DNA from: Orobanche coerulescens
Taxonomy: Eukaryota; Streptophyta; Magnoliopsida; Lamiales; Orobanchaceae
Direction of reading: 5' to 3'
NCBI GenBank assembly: GCA_033398695.1
Contig: CM065804.1
Location: 47,895,501-47,959,500 of the forward strand
DNA length: 64,000 nt
Numbering within the stretch: the stretch's first letter is position 1; every line of letters starts with the position of its first letter. This document shows positions 36,549-48,970 of this stretch, one piece after another. Both the position numbers and the translations under genes were made by a program. Under the pieces are notes generated by a model. That model was given only the letters and a program-made list of their open reading frames with translations, was not told where the DNA came from and made no database searches.

Positions 36549-37592
36549 ATGGATTTCATCACCAGTATGCCAAGGACTAGAGCAGGAATGAACATGATTT
36601 GGGTCGTAGTTGATCGACTAACCAAGTCGGCTCATTTCCTAGGAATCAAAGATACATGGGGACCCGAAAGATTGGCACGAGTATTTGTTGCGGAGATAGT
36701 CAGATTGCATGGGACGCCGAAGACCATTATTTCGGATCGAGATGGTCGTTTCGTGTCGCACTTCTGGAAGGCAGTCCATAAGGCTTTGGGGACTGAGCTC
36801 AACTTTAGCACACCTTATCATCCCCAAACAGTCGATCAGTCCGAAAGGACTATTCAAACTGTAGAAGACATGCTTAGAGCTTGTGCGTTGGATTGGTCAA
36901 CTGATTGGGAAGTTCACTTTCCCTTGATCGAATTCACTTACAATAATAGTTGGCATGCTTCTATTAGAATGGCACCATTTGAAGCTTTGTACGGGAGGAG
37001 ATGCCGATCACCCCTGTGTTGGGATGATTCTTCGGATTTGATCAGGACGGAACCGGAATTGATTATTCAGACTCAAGAGAAGATAGCTTTGATTCGAGAG
37101 AGACTATTGACTGCCCAGAGTCGACAGAAGTCTTATGCCGATGTACGTCTTCGTCCTCTAGAGTTCGACGTCGGGGATCATGTGCTATTGAAGGTGTCTC
37201 CTACACGAGGGATTTTCCGTTTTGGGAGGAGAGGCAAGCTCAGTCCGAGATATATCGGACCATTCGAGATCCTCGAGAGAGTTGGAGAGTTAGCATATAG
37301 ATTGGCCTTACCGCCGTCGCTGAGTCATGTTCACAATGTGTTTCACGTATCCCAACTGCGAAAGTATGTACCGGACCCCAGTCACGTCATTGATTTCGAC
37401 GAGATCGAGATAGCTAATGATGGCACCTTCGAAGAGAGACCAATCAAGATACTTGAGAGCCGGATCAAACAATTGAGGAATAAACCAATACATTTGGTTA
37501 AAGTACAATGGTCACGACATGGAGTCGAAGAGGCCACTTGGGAAACGGAGGACGGTATGAAGGCTAAATATCCGGAGTTGTTTTCATCCTAA
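36549..37592 (+). CDS. GyB2 integrase core and chromodomain-like tail (partial, open frame)
   Basis: This uninterrupted 347-residue frame covers the DDE core: [10 protein letters not shown] (first Asp), IISDRDGRF (second Asp) and DQSERTIQTVE (Glu). It continues with [53 protein letters not shown] and the C-terminal VKVQWSRHGVEEATWETEDG. The HHCC domain lies upstream in broken sequence, so the Met at 36549 is internal to the original polyprotein. It inserts element cDNA into chromosomes. All three catalytic acids are visible. Confidence 0.88.
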   Translation: MDFITSMPRTRAGMNMIWVVVDRLTKSAHFLGIKDTWGPERLARVFVAEIVRLHGTPKTIISDRDGRFVSHFWKAVHKALGTELNFSTPYHPQTVDQSERTIQTVEDMLRACALDWSTDWEVHFPLIEFTYNNSWHASIRMAPFEALYGRRCRSPLCWDDSSDLIRTEPELIIQTQEKIALIRERLLTAQSRQKSYADVRLRPLEFDVGDHVLLKVSPTRGIFRFGRRGKLSPRYIGPFEILERVGELAYRLALPPSLSHVHNVFHVSQLRKYVPDPSHVIDFDEIEIANDGTFEERPIKILESRIKQLRNKPIHLVKVQWSRHGVEEATWETEDGMKAKYPELFSS

Positions 37593-37627
37593 GTTTCGGG
37601 ACGAAACTTCCTTTTAGGGAGGAAGGA
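37592..37627 (+). promoter_or_regulatory. GyB2 stem-loop and polypurine tract
   Basis: AGTTTCG-GGA-CGAAACT (37592-37609) is a 7-bp perfect inverted repeat with a short loop, immediately after the pol stop. AGGGAGGAAGGA follows, ending at the 3' LTR. Confidence 0.85.
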
Positions 37628-39949
37628 TGTAATACCCGAGATTTCTGTTATGTAATTGGAACTTGTGATATTGTAATGATTGTACTTTTGTATGAGTACT
37701 ATTCTCTGTATTTCATTATCCGATGTTGTCGAGCATATAATTTCGTATATGTGATTTAAAGATTGAAATTCTGTGCATGTAGCGCACGCTACAGGCTGAG
37801 GGTAGCGTACGCTAGCGTGGTTTCATAGCGCACGCTACCGAGTGTAATTAGCGCACGCTATGCGTGGTCAGATTGATTGAGACGTGCGGTAGGTGAGATC
37901 TGGCCGGGGGACCCCTGTCGGATCGTGTCGGATGCACCTGGACGGCTTTCGGGAAAAGCCGAGTCAGCGCCTTAGCGCACGCTACAGGTCGATGCGTAGC
38001 GCACGCTAAGTGCCGAGTACAGTTTAGACTGTGAGCCGTTAGCGCACGCTACGAACAGGGTCTAGCGCGCGCTAATAGCCATTTATTATAAATAGGACAG
38101 CATCCTATTCGTGATTTCAGTTCCTTCTCCTCCCTCAACCCGAACTTTGACACATAGAACATAACTACTTTCGTCCTAAACACTCCGTATCAACCTCTTC
38201 AACCTCCTAGTTCGAGATTGAAGATCATACATCATTGGAGATTGGTGTTCAAGCCTTCGGTGTTGGATTGCTTCATTTCATCCGTGTTCTTCACTACTTC
38301 GAGGTAGGTGATTCTTCACCAATGATTAGTATGTTCATAAGGAAGATTTGAATCATGTTTGGATAGCAAGTATTTCGTTCATCACATGTTAGAGGGATAC
38401 TTTTGACGTATCGGTACTAGATGTCGAATGAACCTTTGAACCATCTTATTATAAGGACACCCAAGCATGTTTAAATCGATTTATGATCAAGTAATCGGAT
38501 ATTACCCAGTTGATACGTTGTATACGGGGGAATCATGTGTTTTGGAACGTAAGACGATGGAACTTAGATTATTTCTTGAAGATCATAGAGGAATAGTGAT
38601 ATCGAGATAACTATCCGTATATTGGTATTTCATAATCATAAATCTTCCAGAAACCTTATTATCATGATATGCCCGAGGATAACTTGTAATATCACCATAA
38701 GATTCATGAGTTCTTCATCATTCAACCCAGTTTTCGGTTTGCAGTATTCTGCCATGCAAGATTAGCGCACGCTAACATGTGTGAGTTAACGCGGCGCTAT
38801 CGAGGTTCGGTTTCGCACAAAACGCGTGCGTAGCGCGTTATGAGACAATGAGTCGATCGCGATTCGTGGCTAGCGACGCTAGTCTTATACGATAGCGTAC
38901 GCTATCAGCCGGCTTAGCGCACGTTACGTAGAGTACGTAGCGCGCTAAGCAATCCAGCATTGTTTAGTTTGAGCTTTTGGCCGTAGGCAATTGTTAGGCC
39001 ATTGTTCGACTCGAGATGATTTGTATATCGTTCCTTTTGTTAAGGTTCGAGCTTGTTACGTTGATCGAGGGCGGCCTTCGAGTGCGTCGAGAGCATTGAA
39101 GTATATCGTTCTTGCCATCTTCGAGGCAAGTATCGTGATATGTTAATATCGGTATTTTTGGAGTATGCGTATGATTATGCATGTTGTTGAACATGATATT
39201 TACTTCGTTGATTTGTCATGATATTCGTTTATATGTTCATGTTGATGAACGTAATGATTTGGCATATGTGTATGCATGAGTTGTGTTTGTATACGTGTAC
39301 GATCTATGCTGAGGGCGCTGGATCGGATGTCCACCTCGTGTTGGTCCGACGGGATCATCTTGGGATCTAGGCTGAGGGCGCCGGATCATTGGACGGGTTA
39401 TTTCCACCTCGTGTTGGTCCGACGGGATCATCTTGGGATCTATCTTGCCGAGGGCGCTGGATCATTGGAATACCAGTACATGTAATGGAATCTTGTAGAG
39501 TCGCATAGTCTGATTCCGGTAGCGGAAGTCCGTGTGATGTATCTTGTTGTGTATTGTTGATGCATATTCGAATTGTTTAAATATGATACTTGTACTAGCA
39601 TCGTTTTGCTAACCCCTTCGGGGGTGGACATTTGTTTTGATGTTCAGGTAGCCAAGGAGCAGGGAAACAGCCATAGTACCGACGTGACGACGAAGGGGTT
39701 CAGTGATGTTTATTGTTATTGGAGATTTGTGGTCTTGGTTTGGTTTCTGTACTCGAGTACGCGTGTCCTTTTGATATTAATTCGATATGGTTGTATTAAT
39801 TACCCGTTGAACTAGTTATATGTTTTCATAAACTTGAACTTTCGCAGTATTGATATCTTGTAATTACTTTTCTTTTTAATTAGCCTTGTAAATCCTTATT
39901 TAAAGGGTTTACGGCGCTGTAATTATTCCGAATATCTCGGGGTGTTACA
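37628..39949 (+). mobile_element. GyB2 3' LTR
   Basis: This 2322-bp copy of the 5' LTR has its U3 motif cluster at 37780-38075, TATAAATA at 38087-38094, second cluster at about 38763-38950 (disrupted by CAG losses), tandem repeats at about 39300-39475 and hairpin at 39613-39624. Confidence 0.94.
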
Positions 39950-41333
39950 GTTAGCGCACGCAACTACACACAGCCTAGCGTACGCTAACCATGCACGGTC
40001 AGTACCTCACTGATCAGCCGACTAACTCGCCTGGTGACTTAACACACGCTAAGTTTCAATCGTAGTGTACGCTAAATATACCCGTTAGCGTACGTTAATT
40101 TACATAGCTTATCGCACGCTAAGCGTGCATGGCAGTTCACTGTTGGGCAGCAGACTTGTTCTAACGGTGATGAAACTTACGAATTCCTCAGTGATTAACG
40201 TGTGTTACCCGACTACATGTCATGTTCATAAACTTATGAATGATCTTACGGATCCAATCATCTTTGAGTTTCAAGGAAAAGAATATCATCACAACTCTTA
40301 TATTCGAACTTGATTATCATTCTCATGCGATTTTCGGTGATCTTCGGTTGGTGCACTAGATTCTATTATCATTATTCACATCCAGACTTCATCTTGAAGG
40401 TGAACTAACAATTCCAGCTTATACGAAAGGATACTTCCTAAGATGATTCTTTCCTTAAGTCCTTATAACCAAAAGTGATATCACCTCCAATTTAATGATC
40501 AATAAGACAACATAAATCATACAGATAATCAACTTCAGAATGTTCCTCTCATCATTTGACGTACTAGGATTCCAACTACGAGGTTCCAACGACACTATCA
40601 TATGTATAATTATTCCAATCTTCTAAACATGATATTTGTTGAATAATTCACCAATGGAACTCAATATCTTGCTAGCATGATCATCTCATTCTTCATAACA
40701 CGAATCTAAAGTTGGAGATAGAATTACATAACTTTAATGAAGAAATCACTTATCCAAAAAGGTAGAATCCAGCTCCAGTTGCTTGAGTGTCATTTCAAAG
40801 TGAATTCTTCTTCAATGATCAAGTAAGGCGGATTTGTATGTGTTTAAGGAGTAGGAAAGGCTCTCTGGACTTCTAAGGAATGAAGAACAAATAAAGGGGA
40901 ATAAGTAGAAATGGAGTGCTGTCCTTTAAATAAAGTTTCTGCACATTAGCTGATTAGCACACGCTACCATACAATTCGTAGCGCACGCTAATAAGCGTTG
41001 ACTCCAAATCTGTCCAGGTTCATCCGCAGGAATCTTATCCGGACCCATCTCTCGGCTGGCGTATGTGCTAGCTGCCTAGCTCAATAATTGACTGCCTAGC
41101 GCACGCAAATCCTACATTCGTAGCGTGCACTAGTTGTAGCCGATAGCACGCGTTAAGCTATATTCTTAGCGTGCGCTATCACGAGTTCACATGAGAAATT
41201 TAGCATGACGATATACTTATATACAAAGATACCAATGTGAGAAATATGATACTCTAATTATCGAGATCACAATTCCGAATAATACAGGGTTCAACTACAG
41301 ATGAAATACACAATAATAAATCCGGATATTACA

Positions 41334-44320
41334 TACTCTCATACTAAAAAGGAGTTTCATCCCGTTACTCAAGACGAAAATAACTCTGGATATATGGACT
41401 TCATGCCATCTTCCGTTTCCCATGTGGCTTCTTCCACTCCGTGGCGTGACCACTGAACTTTGACCAAAACGATTGGTTTGTTCCTCAACTGCTTAACTCG
41501 ACTCTCGAGTATCTTGACTGGTCTTTATTCAAACGTTCCATCTTGAGCAACTTCGATCTCGCCGAAATCAATGACATGACTAGGATCCGGTATATATATC
41601 CGTAACTGGGATACGTGGAACACGTTATGAACATGGCTCAATGATGGCGGTAATGCCAATCTGTATGCCAACTCTCCAACTCTCTCAAGGATCTCGAATG
41701 ATCCGATATATCTCGGACTTAGCTTTCATTTCCTCTAAAACGAAAGGTTCCCCGAGTAGGATAAACCTTTAAAAGTACATGGTCTCCAGTACTGAACTCC
41801 AATGGGCGTCGGCGTACGTCTGCATAAGATTTCTGTCGACTCTGGGCGGTCAATAGCTTTCACGAATCAAGGTTGTCTTCTCTCGAGTCTGTACGATCAA
41901 CTCTGGTTCTGTCCTGATCAAGTCTGATGAATCGTCCCAACATAGGGGCGATATGCATCTCCTCCCATATAATGCCTCAAACGGTGCCATCTTAATGGAA
42001 GCATGCCAACTATTGTTGTAGGTAAATTCAATCAATGGTAGATGAACTTCCCAATCGTTTGACCAATCTAAGGCACAGTCCCTTAGCATGTCTTCCACCG
42101 TTTGAACGGTACTCTCGGATTGTCCGTCAGTCTGCGGGTGATAAGATGTGCTGAAGTTTAATTCGGTCCCCAAGGCCTTATGAACTGCTTTCCAAAAATG
42201 AGACACAAAATGGCCGCCTCGATCAGAAATAATGGTCTTTGGCGTACCATGCAATCAAACTATCTCCGAAATAAATACTCGTGCCAACCTCTCTGGTCCC
42301 CACGTGTCCTTAATGCCTAGAAAATGAGTTGATTTGGTTAAACGATCAACTATCACCCAAATCATGTTCATTCCTGTCTTGGTTCTCGGCATACTAGTGA
42401 TAAAGTCCATCGATATATCCTCCCACTTCCATTCAGGAATTGGGAGTGGCTTAAACATTCCGGCAGGTCATTGATGCTCGATCTTAACCTGCTGACAAGT
42501 CAAGCATTTTGAAATATAGTCCGTTACATCTTTCTTCATGTTGCCCCACCAAAAATTCTGCTTCAAGTCCTTATACATCTTATTGGTGCCTGGGTGGATA
42601 GAATAAGGCGAGCTGTGAGCTTCCTTTATAATAGTCAGTTTCAGAACATCGACATCGAGAATGCAGAGTCGGTTCTGAAATCTCAAAACTCCATCATCAT
42701 GAATTACGAATCCGGGGGCCTTCCCCTTGATCACTTCATCACGTAACCGAATCATCAGAGGATCATCTGTCTGCATAGATTTGATTTCTTCGATTAATGA
42801 TGAAATTATTTCCATCACGCACAGTTGTCCTTGGACTCTTTGTAACCATACTTCAATTCCTTCTCGAATCATCTCTCGTTGAAGGCTAAGTTGAGAGGTC
42901 AGAGTCTCCAGCATCTGAATAGAAACGGGCTTGCGACTAAGTGCATCTGCCACTACATTCGCTTTGCCTGGATGATACAAAATCTCCAAGTCGTAGTCCT
43001 TAATCAGCTCTAACCATCTTCTTTGCCGCATGTTCAACTCTTTCTGACTGAAAATGTATTTGAGACTCTTGTGATCCGTAAAGATCTGGCAGTGAGTCCT
43101 GTACAGGTAATGCCTCCAGATTTTCAAAGCAAAAACTACTGCCGCTAGATCCAAATCATGTGTTGGGTAATTCACATCATAAGGTTTCAGCTGTCGTGAC
43201 GCATAAGCGATCACCTTATCATTCTGCATCAATATGCATCCGAGTCCTTGGTTCGAAGCATCACTGTAAACTATGAATCCTCCAGTCCCCTGTGGAAGTG
43301 TTAAAATCGATGCTGTCGTCAATCTCTTCTTCAATTCATCAAAGTTATTCTGGCATAATTCATTCCACTCAAACTTTTGAGTTTTCTGCAGGAGTCGAGT
43401 AAGTGGGCGGGAAATTTTCGAAAACCCTTCCACGAATCGACGATAATATCCAGCAAGTCCTAAGAAACTCCGGATTTCTTTTACGTGCTTTGGAGGCTTC
43501 CAATCCATAACTACTTCAATCTTCTGAGGATCTACTCGGACTCTTTCAGCTGATACCACATGGCCGAGGAACATTACTTCCTTTAGCCAGAATTCACACT
43601 TAGAAAGTTTGGCGTACAATTGTTCATTTCTTAACAGGTCTAACACAATCCGTAAATCCTGTGCATGATCTTCCGGGCTCTAAGAATACACCAGAATGTC
43701 ATCAATGAACACGACCACAAATTTATCCAAATATTCGATGAACACTCGGTTCATCAATTGCATGAATACAGCAGGTGCATTAGTGAGACCAAACGGCATC
43801 ACTACAAACTCATAATGTCCGTAGCGAGTTCTGAATGCTGACTTCGGAACATCAGATTCCTTAATCCTCAACTGATGATATCCTGATCTCAGATCAATTT
43901 TAGAAAATACTGTTGCTCCTTGTAACTGGTCAAACAAATCATCAATCCGTGGCAATGGATACTTGTTCTTAATCGTCATCTTGTTCAGCTCTCGATAGTC
44001 AATACACAGTCGAAGCGATCCATCCTTCTTCCGGACAAAAAGAACTGGCACTCCCCAAGGCGAAACACTTGGATGGATATAGCCTTTGTCCAGTAACTCC
44101 TCCAGATACTTCTTCAGCTCGTACATATCAGTAGGTGCCATACGATACGGCGCCTTATAAATTGGTGTAGCTCCGGGTTCCAACTCAATGGTGAATTCTA
44201 CATCCTGTCGTGGAGGTAGTCCAGGTAACTCGTCAGGAAATACATCCGAAAACTCGTTCACAAAAGGAATGGATGAAAGTTTCACAATTTCGTCTTCTTT
44301 CTTCATTGTATAACACTAGT
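41334..44320 (-). pseudogene. GyB1 pol: RT, RNase H and integrase in one frame with several stops
   Basis: From 44306 leftwards: RT ([46 protein letters not shown] with both catalytic Asp), stop at 43680. The same frame then gives RNase H ([34 protein letters not shown]) and the integrase HHCC ([30 protein letters not shown]), stop TGA at 42468. [10 protein letters not shown] follows, stop TGA at 42255, then IISDRGGHF and GQSESTVQTVE. A 1-bp deletion near 41865 shifts the frame before SRQKSYAD. All five visible stops of this element, including two near 44316 and 44397, lie in one otherwise open frame. Confidence 0.9.
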
Positions 44321-45517
44321 ATCTGGTACAGCCCTGTTTCAACAATTTGACAGCTTTCATTGCCTTGATCAACTTTCCTGAGCTTCCTGGTTTCCATCAT
44401 TCAAACAATATTTCGGAACCATCGTCAGCGATCAACGAGATATTCCTCCTTCGGTAGTTTACAATAGCTCCATATCGATTAAGCCAATCATCTCCGAGTA
44501 TCAGGTCGTCTCCTTGCATTTCTATCACAATCAGATTTGAGAGCCACTCTCTGCCTCCAAATGATACAGGGAAATCTCTAGTTTTTAAGTTTCCAACAAT
44601 CCTCTCTCCACTCAGTAAACTAACAACATAAGGTTCACAATTATGAAAACCAGAAATATTCAAACGATTTACACAAGATAACGATATAAATGAATGCGTA
44701 GCTACTGTATCGAATAAAATTTTAACTAGCTGGAAAAGGATCTGAACGGTACCTGATACGACAGCAGCATCCTGATCCTCTGTTCTCCTCATCTCGTACA
44801 GACGTGGGGGAATAGATCTGGCACTCGATGTTCCCTTTCGGTCCCACTGTCCTCTGCCTCGTCCGCGGCCAAAATTCTGAGGCATCTGTACACTTTGCTG
44901 CATCTGTTGGATACTAGCTTCCTTCTGAACTGGATGCGGAGTACGGGCTCTAAAATACTTTGCAGCCTCTTCATAGAACACCGCACGATGTCCCTCCCGT
45001 CCACAATCAAAACAAGTCACGACATGTAGGGGGCAATTCCGTCGATAGTGCCTTGTCTGGGCACAATTAAAGCATTTCCTGGTGACATCTGTCATGGTTG
45101 ATGCCGCTCCGAAGTTCTTTCCGCTCCTAGATGGGTGCGGAGGTTTCTTGAAAGAATGAAAAGATGACTGGGCCTTGCAGGGCCCACTGCTCTTGTGCTC
45201 TGTAAAAGTACCAGAGACTTTCTGCTTCTTGGATTCCGTAAACTTCTCCATTGCTGCTTCCTTGATTTCGTACGCCAATGCTTTATCCTGGTATTGACGG
45301 AGGGTGGTACATTCAAAACCGTATATGTACCTCTGGATTTCTGGTTTCATCCTCATATCAAAATGGATCATCATTTCTACATCTGTTCTGACCAGATGTC
45401 GAACAAATGCTAGCTGCTGGTTAAACGTCTTAATTGTCTGGGATACAGGTTCGTCTGACGGCTGTGCGGAGAAAAACTCCCGAACTTTGGCTTCCCTCAC
45501 AGGACGAGGGCAGTACT
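44321..45517 (-). pseudogene. GyB1 gag C-terminal part and protease, 5' truncated
   Basis: The 367-residue frame at 44397-45500 begins inside gag (REAKVREFFSAQPSDEPV) and includes [20 protein letters not shown]. Two altered knuckles follow: CFNCAQTRHYRRNC keeps its ligands, but CFDCGREGHRAVFY has its last Cys replaced by Tyr. The protease loop reads [12 protein letters not shown] where relatives have FDSGATHSF, so the conserved Ser-Gly is lost and activity is unlikely. The gene is cut at 45517 by the Ath1 insertion; the rest of gag and the 5' LTR should lie beyond Ath1. Confidence 0.88.
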
Positions 45518-47247
45518 TGATCGGTCAAAAACTTATCCTAAAAATAGGAGTCTTTGAGTCGGTCGCAAATATATATAAGGTAGAAGTAGTTGTGGTAAGT
45601 TCTACCAAGGTCTTTTCTCTCGAGGATTGTCCAACATGGCTTCGTATAATATTTTGTATAGATTGCAAGAAGTAAATACTAAAATATTCTAAAATATATT
45701 TTTAGGTTTTTAAATATTAACTAAATTAAATGCACTATTTAAACTATTTTTAATAAGAATATTTTAACAAGACTATTTAAATTAGACTATTTATATTAGA
45801 CTATTTTTAATAGACTATTTTTACTAGATTATTTATATTAAGACTATTTTTACTAGACTATTTTTAACTAGTGAAAATGAATTGAATTAAAATGAGTTGG
45901 GAATTTATAAAATCTAGGGGATTACGGGTTCATTAAATTAGGTTTTTAATTAAGTATAGGAATTGATTTACATGGATATAAAAGAAAAATGAATGTTTAT
46001 CGAGTAATCAACTTTTCACCTCATAACTTTCGTATTCAAAGGTGTCTTAACCACTTTCGCGATCTTAAGATGTTGATAACAAGACTAACACTTGGTAGAT
46101 TGAAAAGATATATTTCCAATTCACTTAACAATCAATCAAGGAGGTTTCATTAGTAGAAATAGGATATGATCAATCTCTATTTAAACCAATTGGTCCTTTT
46201 TAATCAAAATAGTGTAAATCAATCAAATACTCAATATATAACCTAATAGAAATCCCCCTTCCCGTAGGAAGAAAGATTAGCTACTCATTGGTTTATACAA
46301 ACTAAAATTATAATAGAAATAATTGATATACATAATATATATATATAAACTTTTAATTACTAGAACTTAATGAGAATAGATAAAACTTATTTGAATATGA
46401 TGAATCAAAGTGCAAGAAATAAACTTCAAAATATAACTTCAAACTTGTTTAAAGGTTGCAAGCTTACAAAAATTGAAAGTAAAATACTAAGTGCTTATTG
46501 ATCAAGCACTTTTCAATTACAAACTAAATGAAAGAAAAACTTCAAACCAAAAATGAAATACAAACTAAAATTGAGAGTTCTAAGGAAAATATCTTGTTAA
46601 AATAAAGGAGTGTTTCTTTGAAAGAAGAGGAGGATGAGTTTGCAATGGATGAAGATGTCCTTTTATAGGTGATTTTTAAGAATACAATTGATTATTTAAT
46701 TTGTGGCATCTTTGACAAGTCTTTGGTGTTTGATTCACACTTGATCTTCCTTGCATGTCTTGATTTTCAGATCATTGACTTTATACATAGTTGTTGAGCT
46801 CACAAGATGCTAAATGTGGAAAATTCCACAAATATCAGCCTGAAAACGGCGCTGAAAAACGGCCTAGTTTGCCTCGTGTTGTGCGCCGTTTTGTGGTGAC
46901 TCGATCTCTTCCGGAATACGCGCGAGGACACGGCGCAAAATGCCGGCCGTGTGTGAAACGGCCCAAGACACGGCCCTTGTTTCGTCGTATGTGAAACGGC
47001 CTACATAACATGGTCCATTTGCGCCGTGTTGTGTGGTCGTTTTGCCTTGAAAAATTCCCGTCGTTTGGATTTGATCTTGTTTTCCGTCCTTTTTGATGTT
47101 TCATGTCAGTAATCTGTAAAATAACCATTTTTAGCTCATGTTTGGACATATCTGTAAAATATGTATTTTTAATCACAAATCAGTACGATTATGCCCGTAA
47201 AAGGAATATTTTGTATATGAATTTTTAGATCAATTATGCACTAATCA
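45518..47247 (-). mobile_element. Ath1 3' LTR
   Basis: The 1730-bp LTR ends CACTAATCA on the plus strand, next to the polypurine tract (47248-47262, minus-strand AAGTGTGGGG). A TATA box (TATAAAA, minus strand) is at 46661-46667. A CG-rich cluster of ACACGGC / GCCGTTTTGTG words lies at 46835-47045, upstream of it. The stretch 45680-45860 is a run of diverged (CTATTTTTA)-like AT-rich repeats. Confidence 0.88.
46835..47045. repeat. CCGTTTTGTG / ACACGGCC word cluster in Ath1 U3
   Basis: Short words such as AAACGGCC, ACACGGCG, GCCGTGTG and GCGCCGTTTTGTG recur in both directions within about 210 bp. This is much richer in CpG than the AT-rich LTR around it. It is about 170 bp upstream of the TATA box in transcription direction. 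Confidence 0.75.
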
Positions 47248-48304
47248 AATACCCCACACTTAATCATTTGCTTGTCCTCAAGTAAACCTCAGATATGGTA
47301 TGATTTAACGTACCAATAATTTTACCACATCTCAAGGGGTAAATTAGACCAAGTTTTTATAATTTTGTCAAATCTCAAGAAAGTTTCCTTTTTAATCAAA
47401 AAGCATGAATTCATAGAACTCGCCGGATAAGTGTATCGCTCACTCTCAAGTGTATATGGGACATATTTTCGCTCAAGCTTATTTAATGAAGTGAAAATTT
47501 CCATAGGCGTGCAAATCGTCTTTTATCTCTACCACTTGTGTGTGTAACGTTGTGAATCAAAAAGTACTTTAAGGTTGTAATGTCGGCTCTTTGGTTGGGG
47601 TAGGGAAATATGGATAAAGTGACTTGAAACCGAACATTAGAAAATATTCTGAATCGAGTTTTATCAACTGGTAAGCACTTTAGAAGCTATTTAATTAAGC
47701 TTTCTATCAATCCCCTTACTTATGCTTCGATTTATCTGAGCTCTTTTTCTTGCTTTTCAATCAACAATTTTTTTTTTTACTTGGGTTGCTTATTATCTGT
47801 TTTACGCGAATGTAAATGATGGGTCACATGAATACACCCAGTTACTAGGATAAAAAAAACATACACAAGCTGCTTTTATGCATACTCATATCTAAGGTAA
47901 CTGTTTTACGCGAATGTAAACATGGATCATATGAATACACCCGGTTACTAAGTTTCCAAAAACAGCGGAGTAAATATTTTCTCCATTTTTCAACACTACC
48001 AACAATATATATCACCCAATGTCACCACACAATATCTTCATCCTTGTCAAAAATAATTTCTAACTGTTCAAGTATGGGTCAAAGGATTTATAGCGATGGA
48101 AAGCTCAGTATGTGGTTAACAATAAAATAGGCAATAAGCTCAATTGGGTTAACGAGGGACTTAGTAATTTTTTTTGGGGTAGACCGAAAAAGATTGAAAG
48201 GCTAAATAAAAAAATCGCCTAAAATCACTTTCACTATTTTGCACACACTTCGTAGTTTTGAGTAAGATACCAATGCACGTTCTAGAGTTTCACAACACAA
48301 ATAG
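47248..48304 (-). other. Ath1 3' noncoding region, no gene seen
   Basis: After the polypurine tract no frame of useful length exists and no env-like sequence is recognised. A direct repeat of about 55 bp (from CTGTTTTACGCGAATGTAAA) occurs at 47798 and 47901, each followed by GAATACACCC-GTTACTA. The region stops at the GyB3 insertion. Confidence 0.6.
48300..48304. repeat. AATAG target-site duplication of GyB3 (second copy 58014-58018)
   Basis: AATAG precedes the 5' LTR and follows the 3' LTR, where it continues as CGCACGCATC. Reconstructing the empty site gives CACAAATAGCGCACGCATC in Ath1. Confidence 0.95.
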
Positions 48305-48452
48305 TGTAATACCCGAGATTTCTGATATGTATTTGGAACTTGTGATATTGTAATTGTTGCATTTTAATCTGAGTATTATTCTCCGTATTTCATAATCCGG
48401 TGTTGTTGAGCGTATGATTTCATGAATGTGATCTAAATTGTGTTTCTGCGCA

Positions 48453-48752
48453 TGTAGCGCACGCTATCGACTGTGAGTAGCGTACGCTAACTTGGATCCA
48501 TAGCGCACGCTATGTATGAATCTTAGCGCGCGCTACACGTAGTCAGCATGATTGAGACAGGGCGGTAGGTGAGATCGGCTGCGGATCTCGGTCAGATTAT
48601 GTCGGGATGAACCTGGACGGCTTTCGGGAAAAAGCCAAGTCAACGCGGTAGCGCACGCTACTGATATGAGGATAGCGCACGCTAAATGCTGAGTACAGTG
48701 TAGTCTGTAAGCCGTTAGCGCACGCTATGAATATAGACTAGCGCGCGCTAAT
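48453..48752. repeat. TAGCGCACGCTA cluster in GyB3 U3 (also 55783-56083)
   Basis: Eight copies start near 48455, 48476, 48499, 48522, 48647, 48671, 48715 and 48738, in two groups of four, mirroring the spacing in GyB2. Variants keep the TAGCG and CGCTA arms and change the centre (CA, TA, CG). Confidence 0.93.
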
Positions 48753-48762
48753 AACCACTTTC

Positions 48763-48770
48763 TATAAATA
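48763..48770 (+). promoter_or_regulatory. GyB3 TATA box
   Basis: TATAAATA followed by GGACAACATCC, immediately downstream of the palindrome cluster. The 3' LTR equivalent is at 56094-56101. Confidence 0.8.
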
Positions 48771-48970
48771 GGACAACATCCTTTTTTGTATTTTCAGCCT
48801 TTTCACTTCCCACATCCGAATCCTTGGACTTAGAGAGTCACTCTCTTCATCCTAAACCCTTCATATCATTATCCTAGCTTGAGTTGAAGATTGTAGATCA
48901 TTGGATATTGGGGTTCAAGCTCTTGGTGTTGGATTTCTGCAAGTTCCTTCGTGTTCTTCACTACTTTGAG

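Larger units (their letters stand above)
30466..39949 (+). mobile_element. Ty3/gypsy retrotransposon GyB2 (Tekay/Del-like), complete with TSD
   Basis: LTRs at 30466-32789 (2324 bp) and 37628-39949 (2322 bp) begin TGTAATACCCGAGATTTC and end GGTGTTACA. Between them are primer site, gag, protease, RT, RNase H, integrase and polypurine tract in Ty3/gypsy order. It is inserted in the GyB1 LTR of duplication copy 2 only, so it post-dates the duplication. The LTRs are very similar outside a few patches. Coding is interrupted mainly in the gag start and RNase H, where CAG/CTG words are peculiarly depleted. Confidence 0.96.
29492..41333 (-). mobile_element. GyB1 3' LTR, copy 2, split by GyB2
   Basis: The LTR runs 29492-30465 and resumes at 39955-41333, giving 2353 bp without the insert and one GTTAG. 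It carries the same two palindrome clusters (30418-30465 with 39955-40120, and 40955-41180). The TTTAAAT box is at about 40930. This copy is joined to the main body of GyB1 pol. Confidence 0.92.
24911..41941. repeat. Tandem segmental duplication, copy 2 (interrupted by GyB2)
   Basis: This repeats 17335-24910 in the same order and orientation. Without GyB2 and its duplication it is about 7.54 kb. It ends where copy 1 ends (GATGAATCGTCCCAAC), after which GyB1 pol continues uninterrupted. Copy 1 lacks that continuation and copy 2 lacks the upstream Cop1 leader, as expected for a direct tandem duplication. Confidence 0.95.

Noticed and set aside
47248..48304. An env-like gene expected for some Athila elements
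   Set aside because: No frame of useful length or membrane-like segment is visible between integrase and the 3' LTR, on either side of GyB3.
48453..48752. Regularly repeated 12-mers considered as a CRISPR-like array
   Set aside because: The repeats are too short, spacers are irregular, they sit in plant LTR promoters and no cas-like gene exists.
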